Counted from the stretch's first letter, positions 1 to 4,910 are shown. The stretch is 7,179 bases of DNA from Acidobacteriota bacterium (GCA_021781255.1 JAJXXG010001263.1:1-7179), one strand, 5' to 3'. Translations and numbers: made by a program. The notes: generated by a model not told the origin, from the letters alone.

Positions 1-28
1 TGCATCCCTTAAGTTTGATCGCCGCGCG

Positions 29-388
29 TCAGCTGTCCGCGGAGCGCCTGCCGGCGAGCATGGCATCGAGCAGCTTGCCGGCTACGGCCTGGGCTGAGAC
101 ATGGTACGTGCCAGCGGCGAGCGCTGCCCGCACCTCCGCCACTTTGGCGGCACGCACGGAGTCTTGCGGCTCCGGATCTGTAAGCAGCGCGGCGCCATAG
201 GCAAAAGTCGCCTTGCGTGCGGACGAGCGGTCGGCGCACGGGGCAGATTGTTTGTACGAAGAAGCCGCACCGAATGCGGACGAGGCGTGCGTGGTCTTCA
301 ACCGGTCTGGAAACGGATCTGGAAAGCCTTCCATAAATCGCTCCGGGAGCCGATCGGGGAACGAATCAGCGGTATTACGATTGCCCAT
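29..388 (-). CDS. flgM: FlgM, anti-sigma-28 factor (flagellar gene regulator)
   Basis: The predicted product is a 119-residue FlgM-type anti-sigma factor, which in known systems binds FliA (sigma-28) in the cytoplasm and holds back late flagellar genes until the hook-basal body is built and FlgM is exported. The C-terminal third (about residues 76-112, from DSVRAAKVAEVRAAL through VAGKLLDAML) has the helical spacing of the FlgM sigma-binding region. The first 70 residues are low-complexity and probably disordered; they include a near-duplicate, FPDRLPERF (10-18) and FPDPFPDRL (22-30). The protein is slightly longer than the usual ~90-100 residues. The ATG at 388 is preceded on the minus strand by GGAG eight bases upstream. 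It lies downstream of fliA on the same strand and has its own sigma-28-type promoter at about 410-436. The family call rests on the C-terminal pattern plus the fliA neighbour, so confidence is good but not absolute. Confidence 0.83.
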   Translation of the reverse strand: MGNRNTADSFPDRLPERFMEGFPDPFPDRLKTTHASSAFGAASSYKQSAPCADRSSARKATFAYGAALLTDPEPQDSVRAAKVAEVRAALAAGTYHVSAQAVAGKLLDAMLAGRRSADS

Positions 389-409
389 TGAGCTATCTCC
401 ACGGCTTGA

Positions 410-436
410 TTATCGGCAGTGGTCTTTTTTTCTCTA
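410..436 (-). promoter_or_regulatory. Sigma-28 (FliA) dependent promoter of flgM
   Basis: Read on the minus strand, GCCGATAA (417 down to 410) equals the enterobacterial FliA -10 consensus at all eight positions. Exactly 11 bases upstream lies TAGAGAAA (436 down to 429), which matches 4 of 8 bases of the -35 consensus TAAAGTTT. Transcription would start near 403, leaving a very short leader that contains the GGAG ribosome site before the flgM ATG at 388. Position, spacing and strand all fit a class III flagellar promoter driving flgM. The weak -35 match is the main reservation. Confidence 0.72.
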
Positions 437-506
437 GCCGTTGCTGAGCGCTCGCATCGAATGGGACTCGGAACATGCCTCCTTGGAATTTTCTAATCTT
501 TTGCCG

Positions 507-1418
507 CTAGCACTTGCCCGGCCGGACCGCGTGGTACGCGGGAAATCCCTTTCTGTGCGCGGAAGCCGCCCGGCCTCTGGCGGCAAAGTCTCCGAGGGCC
601 GTGCGCAGGCGCACGACCGCAGAGGCGTGCATCTGCGAAACGCGCGACTCGACAACGCGAAGCGCCAGGCCAATCTCGCGCATGGTCATCTCTTCAAAGT
701 AGTAGAGCGTCATCACCAGCCGCTCACGCTCCGGCAGCCCGACGATGGCCGACGTCAGCCGCTCTTCAAGCTCGCCGCGCAGGTAGAGAAAGAGCGGATC
801 CTCTTCCGGCCGGCACTGCACGTAGATCAACTCTTCCTCGCCGGAGTCCTCGTTGCGCTCGGCATGCAGCGTGCCAATCTCAAGGCCCTTCAATTCGCCG
901 AGAAGCTGATGATAGGCCTCGAGGTCGAGAGCCAGCTCGGCGGCAATCTCTTCCTCATATGGTGGCCGTTTCAGCCGCGCAGTCAGGACGCGGATCGCCT
1001 CCTCGATGGCGCGGCCCTTGCGGCGCAGCTCGCGCGGCCCCCAGTCGAGCGAGCGCAGACTATCGAGAATTGCGCCACGTATGCGGAACTGGGCGTAACT
1101 ACGGAACTGTACCTTCTGTGCCGGATCGAACTTGTTCAGGGCATCCATAAGGCCCAACACGCCCGCCGATACCAGGTCTTCTAAATCGACGTGCTGAGGG
1201 AGCCGCTCATGGATGCGTCGCGCCAGATAGCGCACGATGGGGAGGTGCTCCAGAAGAACGTTCTCGCGTTCGCTGCCGAGCGCTGCGGGCAGGTTCGCAG
1301 CTGCAGCACGGCGCGTGGAGCGGTTTGTGACGGAAGGGTGAGTTCCACGGGTGGTAACTGGGGCCCTGGACGCGGAGACCTGCAGGGACAGCGCAGCAAT
1401 CGGGTCAAGTGTGTCCAT
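507..1418 (-). CDS. fliA: FliA, RNA polymerase sigma-28 factor for flagellar/motility genes
   Basis: The product is a sigma-70 family factor of the FliA/WhiG type, which directs RNA polymerase to late flagellar and chemotaxis promoters. From the ATG at 1418 it has 303 residues. Region 2 spans about 48-119 (ENVLLEHLPIVRYLARRI, HVDLEDLVSAGVLGLMDAL, then FRSYAQFRIRGAILDSLRSLD). Region 3 follows from about 131 (RRKGRAIEEAIRVL). Region 4 with its helix-turn-helix lies at about 222-275 (LPERERLVMTLYYFEEMTMREIG, then VVESRVSQMHASAVVRLR, the hallmark end of FliA proteins). It is longer than typical FliA (~240-260 residues) because of a ~45-residue variable N-terminus and a ~25-residue basic C-terminal tail. 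A TTG at 1436 would add six residues; neither start has a clear Shine-Dalgarno sequence, and ATG was chosen as the commoner codon. flgM lies 118 bp downstream on the same strand, and pdxS is divergent. Confidence 0.9.
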   Translation of the reverse strand: MDTLDPIAALSLQVSASRAPVTTRGTHPSVTNRSTRRAAAANLPAALGSERENVLLEHLPIVRYLARRIHERLPQHVDLEDLVSAGVLGLMDALNKFDPAQKVQFRSYAQFRIRGAILDSLRSLDWGPRELRRKGRAIEEAIRVLTARLKRPPYEEEIAAELALDLEAYHQLLGELKGLEIGTLHAERNEDSGEEELIYVQCRPEEDPLFLYLRGELEERLTSAIVGLPERERLVMTLYYFEEMTMREIGLALRVVESRVSQMHASAVVRLRTALGDFAARGRAASAHRKGFPAYHAVRPGKC

Positions 1419-1516
1419 GCCGATGGAAGTGTGCAAGCGACTGACCAGAGTTGGGACAGAAAGATTGGAATACGCTAAGGATTGCAGTGAGAGGAAAACG
1501 CGTTTGTTTCCGGTCG

Positions 1517-1544
1517 TTACCGTACATGTCTTCGCTGCTACACT
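1517..1544 (+). promoter_or_regulatory. Candidate sigma-70-type promoter with extended -10 for pdxST
   Basis: An extended -10 element TGCTACACT sits at 1536-1544 (TACACT matches TATAAT at four of six positions, with TG one base upstream). A poor -35 candidate, TTACCG, lies at 1517-1522 with 16 bases between. The leader to the pdxS ATG at 1618 would be about 65 bases. This is pattern matching only. Confidence 0.4.
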
Positions 1545-1570
1545 GATAGTTGTTGCCGAAGAGAGGCAGG

Positions 1571-1588
1571 GCGGGTTTTGAGGCCCGC
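1571..1588 (+). promoter_or_regulatory. Small hairpin in the pdxS leader
   Basis: GCGGG (1571-1575) and CCCGC (1584-1588) form a five-pair G/C stem around an eight-base loop, about 30 bases before the pdxS start codon. No T run follows, so it is not a convincing terminator or attenuator. It may simply shape the leader. Confidence 0.25.
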
Positions 1589-1617
1589 ATGCAGTCCTGA
1601 ATCGAGGTCATAAGAAG

Positions 1618-2571
1618 ATGGCAGAAGCGAATGGAAACAAGAGTGTTGCAGGTACGGGTTTGCGCCTGAAAGTGGGCCTGGCAGAGATGCTGAAGGGCGG
1701 CGTCATCATGGACGTGATGAACGTGGAGCAGGCGCGGATTGCCGAGGAGGCGGGCGCCACCTCAGTGATGGCGCTGGAGCGCGTGCCGGCCATGATTCGC
1801 GCGGAGGGCGGCGTGGCCCGGATGGCCAAGCCGAGCCTGATCAAGGAGATTATCCAGGCGGTCTCGATTCCGGTGATGGCGAAGGCGCGGATTGGGCACT
1901 TTGCCGAGGCGCAGATTCTGCAGGAGCTGGGTGTGGACTTCATCGACGAGAGCGAGGTTCTGACGCCGGCGGACGAAGCGCACCACATCGACAAGCATGC
2001 GTTTACGACGCCGTTTGTGTGCGGCGCGCGGAACCTGGGCGAGGCGCTGCGGCGTATTGCCGAGGGCGCGGCGATGATCCGCACGAAGGGCGAGGCGGGC
2101 ACGGGCGACGTGGTGCACGCGGTGCAGCACATGCGCCAGATTACGCGCGAGATGCGCCAGTTGACGGTGCTGACGGAGCAGGAGCTCTACCTGGCGGCGA
2201 AGGAGTTGCAGGCTCCGTATGAGCTGGTGCACATGGTGGCGCAGGCGGGCAAGCTGCCGGTGCCGAACTTCTCCGCAGGTGGCATTGCGACGCCGGCGGA
2301 TGCGGCGCTGATGATGCAGCTGGGCGCGGAAGCGATCTTTGTAGGATCGGGCATCTTTATGAAGGAGCGCGCCACTCCGCTGGATGTGGAGAATGATGCC
2401 AAGGAGCGCGAGGAGGCGGTGTCGCGCGCGAAGGCGATTGTGATTGCGACGACGCACTACAACGACCCGAAGATTCTTGCCGAAGTCTCTGAGCTGGTGA
2501 CGGGGACGATGAAGGGTCTGGCCGCGGCCGCTCTTGAAGAGTCGCAGCTTTTGCAGACACGCGGCTGGTAA
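1618..2571 (+). CDS. pdxS: PdxS, pyridoxal 5'-phosphate synthase lyase subunit
   Basis: PdxS condenses ribose 5-phosphate, glyceraldehyde 3-phosphate and ammonia supplied by PdxT into pyridoxal 5'-phosphate, the DXP-independent vitamin B6 route. It is a cytosolic (beta/alpha)8 barrel that forms a dodecamer with PdxT around it. The 317-residue product covers the full family length with a short N-terminal extension. Visible landmarks are GGVIMDVMN (Asp32), [26 protein letters not shown] with Schiff-base Lys89, [38 protein letters not shown] with Lys157, and the phosphate-binding end [20 protein letters not shown]...FVGSGIF. Asp32, Lys89 and Lys157 correspond to Asp24, Lys81 and Lys149 of Bacillus subtilis PdxS with a constant offset of eight, so the enzyme looks active. 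The ATG at 1618 has GAGGT at 1604-1608, nine bases upstream. pdxT follows after 29 bp on the same strand. Confidence 0.97.
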   Translation: MAEANGNKSVAGTGLRLKVGLAEMLKGGVIMDVMNVEQARIAEEAGATSVMALERVPAMIRAEGGVARMAKPSLIKEIIQAVSIPVMAKARIGHFAEAQILQELGVDFIDESEVLTPADEAHHIDKHAFTTPFVCGARNLGEALRRIAEGAAMIRTKGEAGTGDVVHAVQHMRQITREMRQLTVLTEQELYLAAKELQAPYELVHMVAQAGKLPVPNFSAGGIATPADAALMMQLGAEAIFVGSGIFMKERATPLDVENDAKEREEAVSRAKAIVIATTHYNDPKILAEVSELVTGTMKGLAAAALEESQLLQTRGW

Positions 2572-2600
2572 CGGCCACGACCTCGACAGGAGAACATCGG

Positions 2601-3197
2601 TTGAGCCAGGAACGCGCATTGCCGCGCATCGGCGTACTTGCGATCCAGGGAGACTATGCAGCCCACGCGGAGGCGCTGGCAGAAGCCGGCGCTGTGCCCG
2701 TGGAGGTGCGCAAGCCGGAAGAGCTGGCGAGCCTGGATGGGCTGATTCTGCCCGGTGGCGAGTCCACCACGATGCTGAAGTTTCTGGAGAAGCGGCACTT
2801 CTTTGAGACGCTCAAGGAGTTCTGCGCGAGCCACCCGGTGTTTGGAACATGCGCGGGAGCGATTCTGCTGGCGCGCGAGGTGCGGAACCCGGCCCAGCGC
2901 TCGCTGGCGGTGATGGACACGGTGGTGGAGCGCAACGCCTATGGGCGGCAGATCGACTCCAGCATTGTGACGGAGCAGACGAGTCTGCCGGGCGGACCGC
3001 TGGAGATGGTGTTCATCCGGGCGCCGCGGATTGTGGCCGTGGGCGACGCGGTAGAGGTGCTGGCACGGCGCGAGGGCTTCCCGACGCTGGTTCGCCAGGG
3101 TAATACACTGGCGGCGACGTTCCACCCGGAGCTGTCGCACGACCGGCGCGTGCATCGGGCCTTTGTGGAGATGGTGACCGGCGTAATTAAAGGTTAG
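2601..3197 (+). CDS. pdxT: PdxT, pyridoxal 5'-phosphate synthase glutaminase subunit
   Basis: PdxT is a class I (triad) glutamine amidotransferase that hydrolyses glutamine and channels ammonia into PdxS. The 198-residue product has the usual family length. Landmarks are GVLAIQGDYAAH near the N-terminus, the oxyanion motif LPGGESTT (50-57), the nucleophile elbow FGTCAGAILLA with Cys84, RNAYGRQ (111-117), and FHPEL with His175 and Glu177 completing the triad. All key residues are present. The start is a TTG at 2601, chosen because the protein then begins just before the first beta-strand and AGGAG at 2588-2592 lies eight bases upstream; no in-frame ATG or GTG fits as well. It lies 29 bp after pdxS and is almost certainly cotranscribed. 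No clear terminator was seen after the TAG stop at 3195-3197. Confidence 0.96.
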   Translation: MSQERALPRIGVLAIQGDYAAHAEALAEAGAVPVEVRKPEELASLDGLILPGGESTTMLKFLEKRHFFETLKEFCASHPVFGTCAGAILLAREVRNPAQRSLAVMDTVVERNAYGRQIDSSIVTEQTSLPGGPLEMVFIRAPRIVAVGDAVEVLARREGFPTLVRQGNTLAATFHPELSHDRRVHRAFVEMVTGVIKG

Positions 3198-3293
3198 CAA
3201 CCCTCTCCTATTCGGGATTAGACAAGCGAGTGTAGATATTTCACAGCACCGTGTAATTTTTCGCACGATTTCTGTGGAAAAGAAAAATATTTA

Positions 3294-3314
3294 GGGGGGG
3301 GTGGGGGTACCCCC
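3294..3314 (+). repeat. G8 run followed by perfect GGGGGTACCCCC palindrome
   Basis: Eight G residues (3294-3301), a T, then the perfect 12-bp palindrome GGGGGTACCCCC (3303-3314) mark the left border of the repeat island, directly after an A/T-rich stretch. The homopolymer is a likely slippage site, and the whole block can form G-rich structures. It looks like a boundary of an inserted or structured element, which is an inference. Confidence 0.55.
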
Positions 3315-3487
3315 TTGCCTGTCCGATTCTCGCTCATGGCTGCTGGCTGTGGTTCGGCATGCTTCAAGGTTAGCGAAATGGGCGGAAATTGTTCGCACGT
3401 TGGGGTGCGGGATTTTTCTGTTTGTTTTCAGTGGGTTAGAGGATGGCTGGGGATTTGGGGTGTTGACAAGGGGGTTCGTGCCCTTCT

Positions 3488-3509
3488 GGGAGGTCGGGCG
3501 GGGTGGGGG
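3488..3509 (+). other. G-quadruplex motif immediately upstream of repeat copy 1
   Basis: GGG (3488-3490), GGG (3496-3498), GGGG (3500-3503) and GGGGG (3505-3509) are spaced by 5, 1 and 1 bases, a canonical quadruplex-type pattern on the plus strand. It ends six bases before the first repeat unit. Confidence 0.5.
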
Positions 3510-3514
3510 TTTGA

Positions 3515-3624
3515 GGTTTCCCACCCATGCCGCGAAGGGCGCGGCATGAATGGGGCACCCCGGATCCTGTAACTGCAAGCGCTTGTAATCCCAGGTCTGA
3601 AAGGCGAGACGTGGGGCACCCGGC
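3515..3624. repeat. Structured ~110-bp direct repeat, copy 1
   Basis: This unit begins GGTTTCCCACCCATG and ends near CACCCGGC. It contains three inverted repeats in order: a 15-pair stem (3520-3534 with 3540-3554, loop AAGGG), the perfect 10-bp palindrome CAAGCGCTTG (3576-3585), and a nine-pair stem with one mismatch (3590-3598 with 3607-3615). Positions 3545-3598 match copy 2 (3748-3801) at 53 of 54 bases. The only two mismatches in the first stem are C-A on this strand, which become G-U on the minus strand. Confidence 0.85.
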
Positions 3625-3645
3625 GGGAAGTTGGGTTGGGGCGGG
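3625..3645 (+). other. G-quadruplex motif between repeat copies
   Basis: Runs GGG (3625-3627), GGG (3633-3635), GGGG (3638-3641) and GGG (3643-3645) are separated by 5, 2 and 1 bases, which satisfies the canonical G3+N1-7 rule on the plus strand. A similar four-run motif occurs at 3488-3509. Whether it folds in the cell is unknown. Confidence 0.5.
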
Positions 3646-3657
3646 AAAAGCAACCGC

Positions 3658-3693
3658 GGATCCTTCGACTCCCTTTGGTCGCTCAGGATGACA
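3658..3693. repeat. Palindrome-like dispersed motif (CCTTCGACTCC...GGTCGCTCAGGATGACA type)
   Basis: The stretch runs from GGATCCTTCGACTCC to GCTCAGGATGACA. ATCCT at 3660-3664 pairs with AGGAT at 3685-3689, and GAC/GTC pair inside. On the other strand it reads TCATCCTGAGCGACC...GTCGAAGGATCC, a form that I recall recurring between genes in many unrelated GC-rich bacteria. It sits between the two large repeat copies. A genome search is needed to prove it is repeated here. Confidence 0.5.
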
Positions 3694-3713
3694 AGCGTGT
3701 GGGTTGAGGTTGT

Positions 3714-3827
3714 GGTTTCCCACCCATGACGCCCGCTTTGCGGACGCCATGAATGGGGCACCCCGGATCCTGGAACTGCAAGCGCTTGTAATCCCAGGTC
3801 TCAGAAGCGAGACCTGGGGCGCCCGGC
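3714..3827. repeat. Structured ~110-bp direct repeat, copy 2
   Basis: This copy lies 199 bp after copy 1 in the same orientation. Its first inverted repeat is an 18-position stem (3719-3736 with 3740-3757, loop TTT). Its inner stem sequence differs from copy 1 yet still pairs. Four mismatched positions exist, all C-A or A-C on the plus strand and therefore G-U on the minus strand. The palindrome CAAGCGCTTG recurs at 3779-3788. The last hairpin is perfect: CCCAGGTCTC (3793-3802) with GAGACCTGGG (3809-3818) around a six-base loop. Confidence 0.85.
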
Positions 3828-3858
3828 ACACGGCGACGGGGTGGAGTATGTGGATGTT

Positions 3859-3884
3859 GACAGGGGACGGGTTCCCGCCCTGTC
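3859..3884. repeat. Bulged hairpin GACAGGG...CCCTGTC
   Basis: GACAGGG (3859-3865) pairs with CCCTGTC (3878-3884), and after a two-base GA bulge CGGG (3868-3871) faces CCCG (3874-3877). The surrounding TGTTGACAGGGG...TTCCCGCCC resembles TGTTGACAAGGGGG...TTCGTGCCC at 3461-3484 upstream of copy 1, so this is a second repeated module placed on the outer side of each large repeat. Confidence 0.5.
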
Positions 3885-3969
3885 CCTTGGGATAAGGGTG
3901 GGGCAACCACGGCAGTCAGGCTGTCAGTGTGTGGTTGGATGATGCGGACATGGATTGAACAGCCGCCAG

Positions 3970-4010
3970 TCCCGGATTCGGAAGAGAGACATGGGCACAC
4001 GGCACACGGC
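3970..4010. repeat. Decayed third copy of the repeat end
   Basis: TCCCGGATTCGGAAG followed by GAGACATGGG and GGCACACGGC aligns with the last ~40 bases of copy 2 (3792 onward, TCCCAGGTCTCAGAAG, GAGACCTGGGG, GGCACACGGC) with a few substitutions and two short gaps. The hairpin is mostly lost. It suggests an older, partial copy. Confidence 0.5.
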
Positions 4011-4036
4011 ATTTGACGAGGCAGGCGGGTTTCCTG

Positions 4037-4061
4037 ATTGCGCCCCGGCGCTTTGCGCAAT
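4037..4061. promoter_or_regulatory. Inverted repeat ATTGCGC-N11-GCGCAAT upstream of ctaE
   Basis: Perfect seven-base arms ATTGCGC (4037-4043) and GCGCAAT (4055-4061) flank an 11-base centre about 75 bp before the oxidase gene. It is followed by an A run rather than T run on the plus strand, so it is not a plus-strand intrinsic terminator. It could be a protein-binding site. The role is unknown. Confidence 0.35.
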
Positions 4062-4098
4062 GTGAAAAAAGAGGCAGCAAGAATGGCTATGCGGTCGA

Positions 4099-4127
4099 TG
4101 TGATGTGGGAGTAAGCTCTACATCACA
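4099..4127. promoter_or_regulatory. Inverted repeat TGTGATGT-N13-ACATCACA next to the ctaE ribosome site
   Basis: Perfect eight-base arms lie at 4099-4106 and 4120-4127. The right arm abuts and shares its last A with the AGAGG ribosome site (4127-4131) of the following ATG at 4138. It could be a dimeric repressor/activator site or an RNA hairpin that limits ribosome access. The TGTGA/TCACA halves resemble CRP-family half-sites, but the spacing is wider than the usual six-base core. Confidence 0.45.
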
Positions 4128-4137
4128 GAGGCGACCT

Positions 4138-4902
4138 ATGCCCGGCACCTTTACGCACTCCCCGGCGGAAACGGAACGGAAAGAGCCCGGAATTGGCGGC
4201 AAGCCCCCAGTTGATCGACGGCCTACAGGGGGTGGGGGCGGGGGTGGCGACGACAACTGGTCAAGACCGCAGCATGGGCCGCGGGAGTTGCGGAACCGGG
4301 TGCGGCTGTTCGTCTTCTTCGGGCTGGCCGGGGACATGATGTTTTTTGTGGTGCTGGTGGTGCTGTTCTTTGCACGCCAGGCAGGGACGCATCTGGACCC
4401 GGGGACGCATGAGCAGATTGGCGACTGGCGGCCAGTGCTGCTGCCTCCCATTCTCTACCTGAATACAGCCGTTCTGATCCTGAGCAGCCTGACGATGGAA
4501 CTGGCGCGGCAGAACATCTTTCGCGAGATTGACGTGCTGGAGGAATGGCTGGGGCTGGGACGACCAGCGCTGCGACGCACGCTGCCGTGGATTGGCGCGA
4601 CCCTGGTGCTGGGAAGCCTGTTTCTGGCCGGGCAGTGGACCGCATGGAAGCAGCTGACTGCGCAGGGATTTGCGTTCGATCACTGGTCAACGCCGGCAAG
4701 CTACTTCTTCTATGTGATTACGGGACTGCACGCGGCGCATCTGGTGCTGGGACTTGCGGCGCTGCTGGGATGCCTGTGCCTGCTGGGGATTCTGAAGCGC
4801 GTGGAGCTGAGGCAGATTGCCGTGGATGCAGCGTCGTGGTACTGGCACGCGATGGGGCTGGCGTGGGTGCTGCTGCTGGCCGTGCTGGCGATTGGGCAGT
4901 AA
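4138..4902 (+). CDS. ctaE: Heme-copper (cytochrome c/quinol) oxidase subunit III, five-helix type
   Basis: The 254-residue product is subunit III of an aa3-type terminal oxidase, a membrane protein packed beside subunit I that stabilises proton-pumping turnover. Five hydrophobic helices are visible at about 56-79, 98-121, 148-170, 186-217 and 233-252, so it is the short five-helix form. Family marks are the Glu-containing helix ILSSLTMELAR, FYVITGLHAAHLVLG with the paired histidines (198 and 201), and WYWHAMGLAWVLL at the end. Upstream of helix 1 is a ~52-residue hydrophilic extension with seven consecutive glycines (31-37) followed by Asp-Asp. ATG 4138 has AGAGG six bases upstream; a GTG at 4105 in frame would add 11 residues but lies inside the inverted repeat. 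No subunit I or II gene is next to it in this window. The gene converges with the next one with 8 bp between stops. The exact electron donor cannot be read from subunit III. Confidence 0.88.
   Translation: MPGTFTHSPAETERKEPGIGGKPPVDRRPTGGGGGGGDDNWSRPQHGPRELRNRVRLFVFFGLAGDMMFFVVLVVLFFARQAGTHLDPGTHEQIGDWRPVLLPPILYLNTAVLILSSLTMELARQNIFREIDVLEEWLGLGRPALRRTLPWIGATLVLGSLFLAGQWTAWKQLTAQGFAFDHWSTPASYFFYVITGLHAAHLVLGLAALLGCLCLLGILKRVELRQIAVDAASWYWHAMGLAWVLLLAVLAIGQ
4228..4247 (+). repeat. G5-T-G5-C-G5-T-GG tract encoding the poly-glycine linker
   Basis: Three runs of five G (4228-4232, 4234-4238, 4240-4244), each split by a single pyrimidine, encode glycines 31-37 of the oxidase subunit. The tract could slip during replication and could form a G-rich structure close to the start of the mRNA. 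Confidence 0.6.
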
Positions 4903-4910
4903 CGGGACGA

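Larger units (their letters stand above)
3198..4137. other. Repeat-rich intergenic island without a credible protein gene
   Basis: About 940 bp lie between pdxT and the oxidase subunit gene. Frames that stay open here owe it to high GC content, have no plausible ribosome sites, and encode proline/glycine-rich peptides that repeat because the DNA repeats. The region holds a poly-G/palindrome block (3294-3314), a ~110-bp unit in two good copies and one decayed copy, G-quadruplex-type runs, a dispersed-looking palindromic motif (3658-3693), a bulged hairpin (3859-3884) and inverted repeats just before the next gene. The first ~95 bp (3198-3293) are AT-richer and show nothing recognisable, including no intrinsic terminator for pdxST. 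Confidence 0.8.

Noticed and set aside
1164..1171. GCCGATAC on the plus strand, similar to a sigma-28 -10 box
   Set aside because: It lies inside fliA in antisense orientation, and the possible -35 is at the wrong spacing.
441..1184. Long open frame on the plus strand opposite fliA
   Set aside because: It is the antisense of a clear sigma factor gene; its translation resembles no family and GC-rich codon structure keeps it open.
1545..1617. A B6-related riboswitch in the pdxS leader
   Set aside because: The leader is too short and has only one small hairpin; no known riboswitch pattern is visible.
1762..3266. Long minus-strand open frames opposite pdxS and pdxT
   Set aside because: They are arginine/histidine-rich antisense shadows of two well-conserved enzymes and have no supporting start signals.
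3463..3491. TTGACA at 3463-3468 as a promoter
   Set aside because: No -10-like hexamer occurs at 16-18 bases; the motif belongs to the repeated module.
3515..3827. CRISPR array
   Set aside because: Only two ~110-bp copies with one 89-bp gap and no further short regular repeats or cas genes.
3291..4060. Minus-strand open frames in the repeat island encoding repeated peptides such as CPIH and GITSACS
   Set aside because: The peptides recur because the DNA repeats and appear in several frames; they are proline-rich, lack ribosome sites and contain the hairpins, so they are probably spurious.
4037..4070. Intrinsic terminator
   Set aside because: The dyad is followed by an A run, not a T run, on the plus strand, and the minus-strand reading has no T run downstream of the stem.
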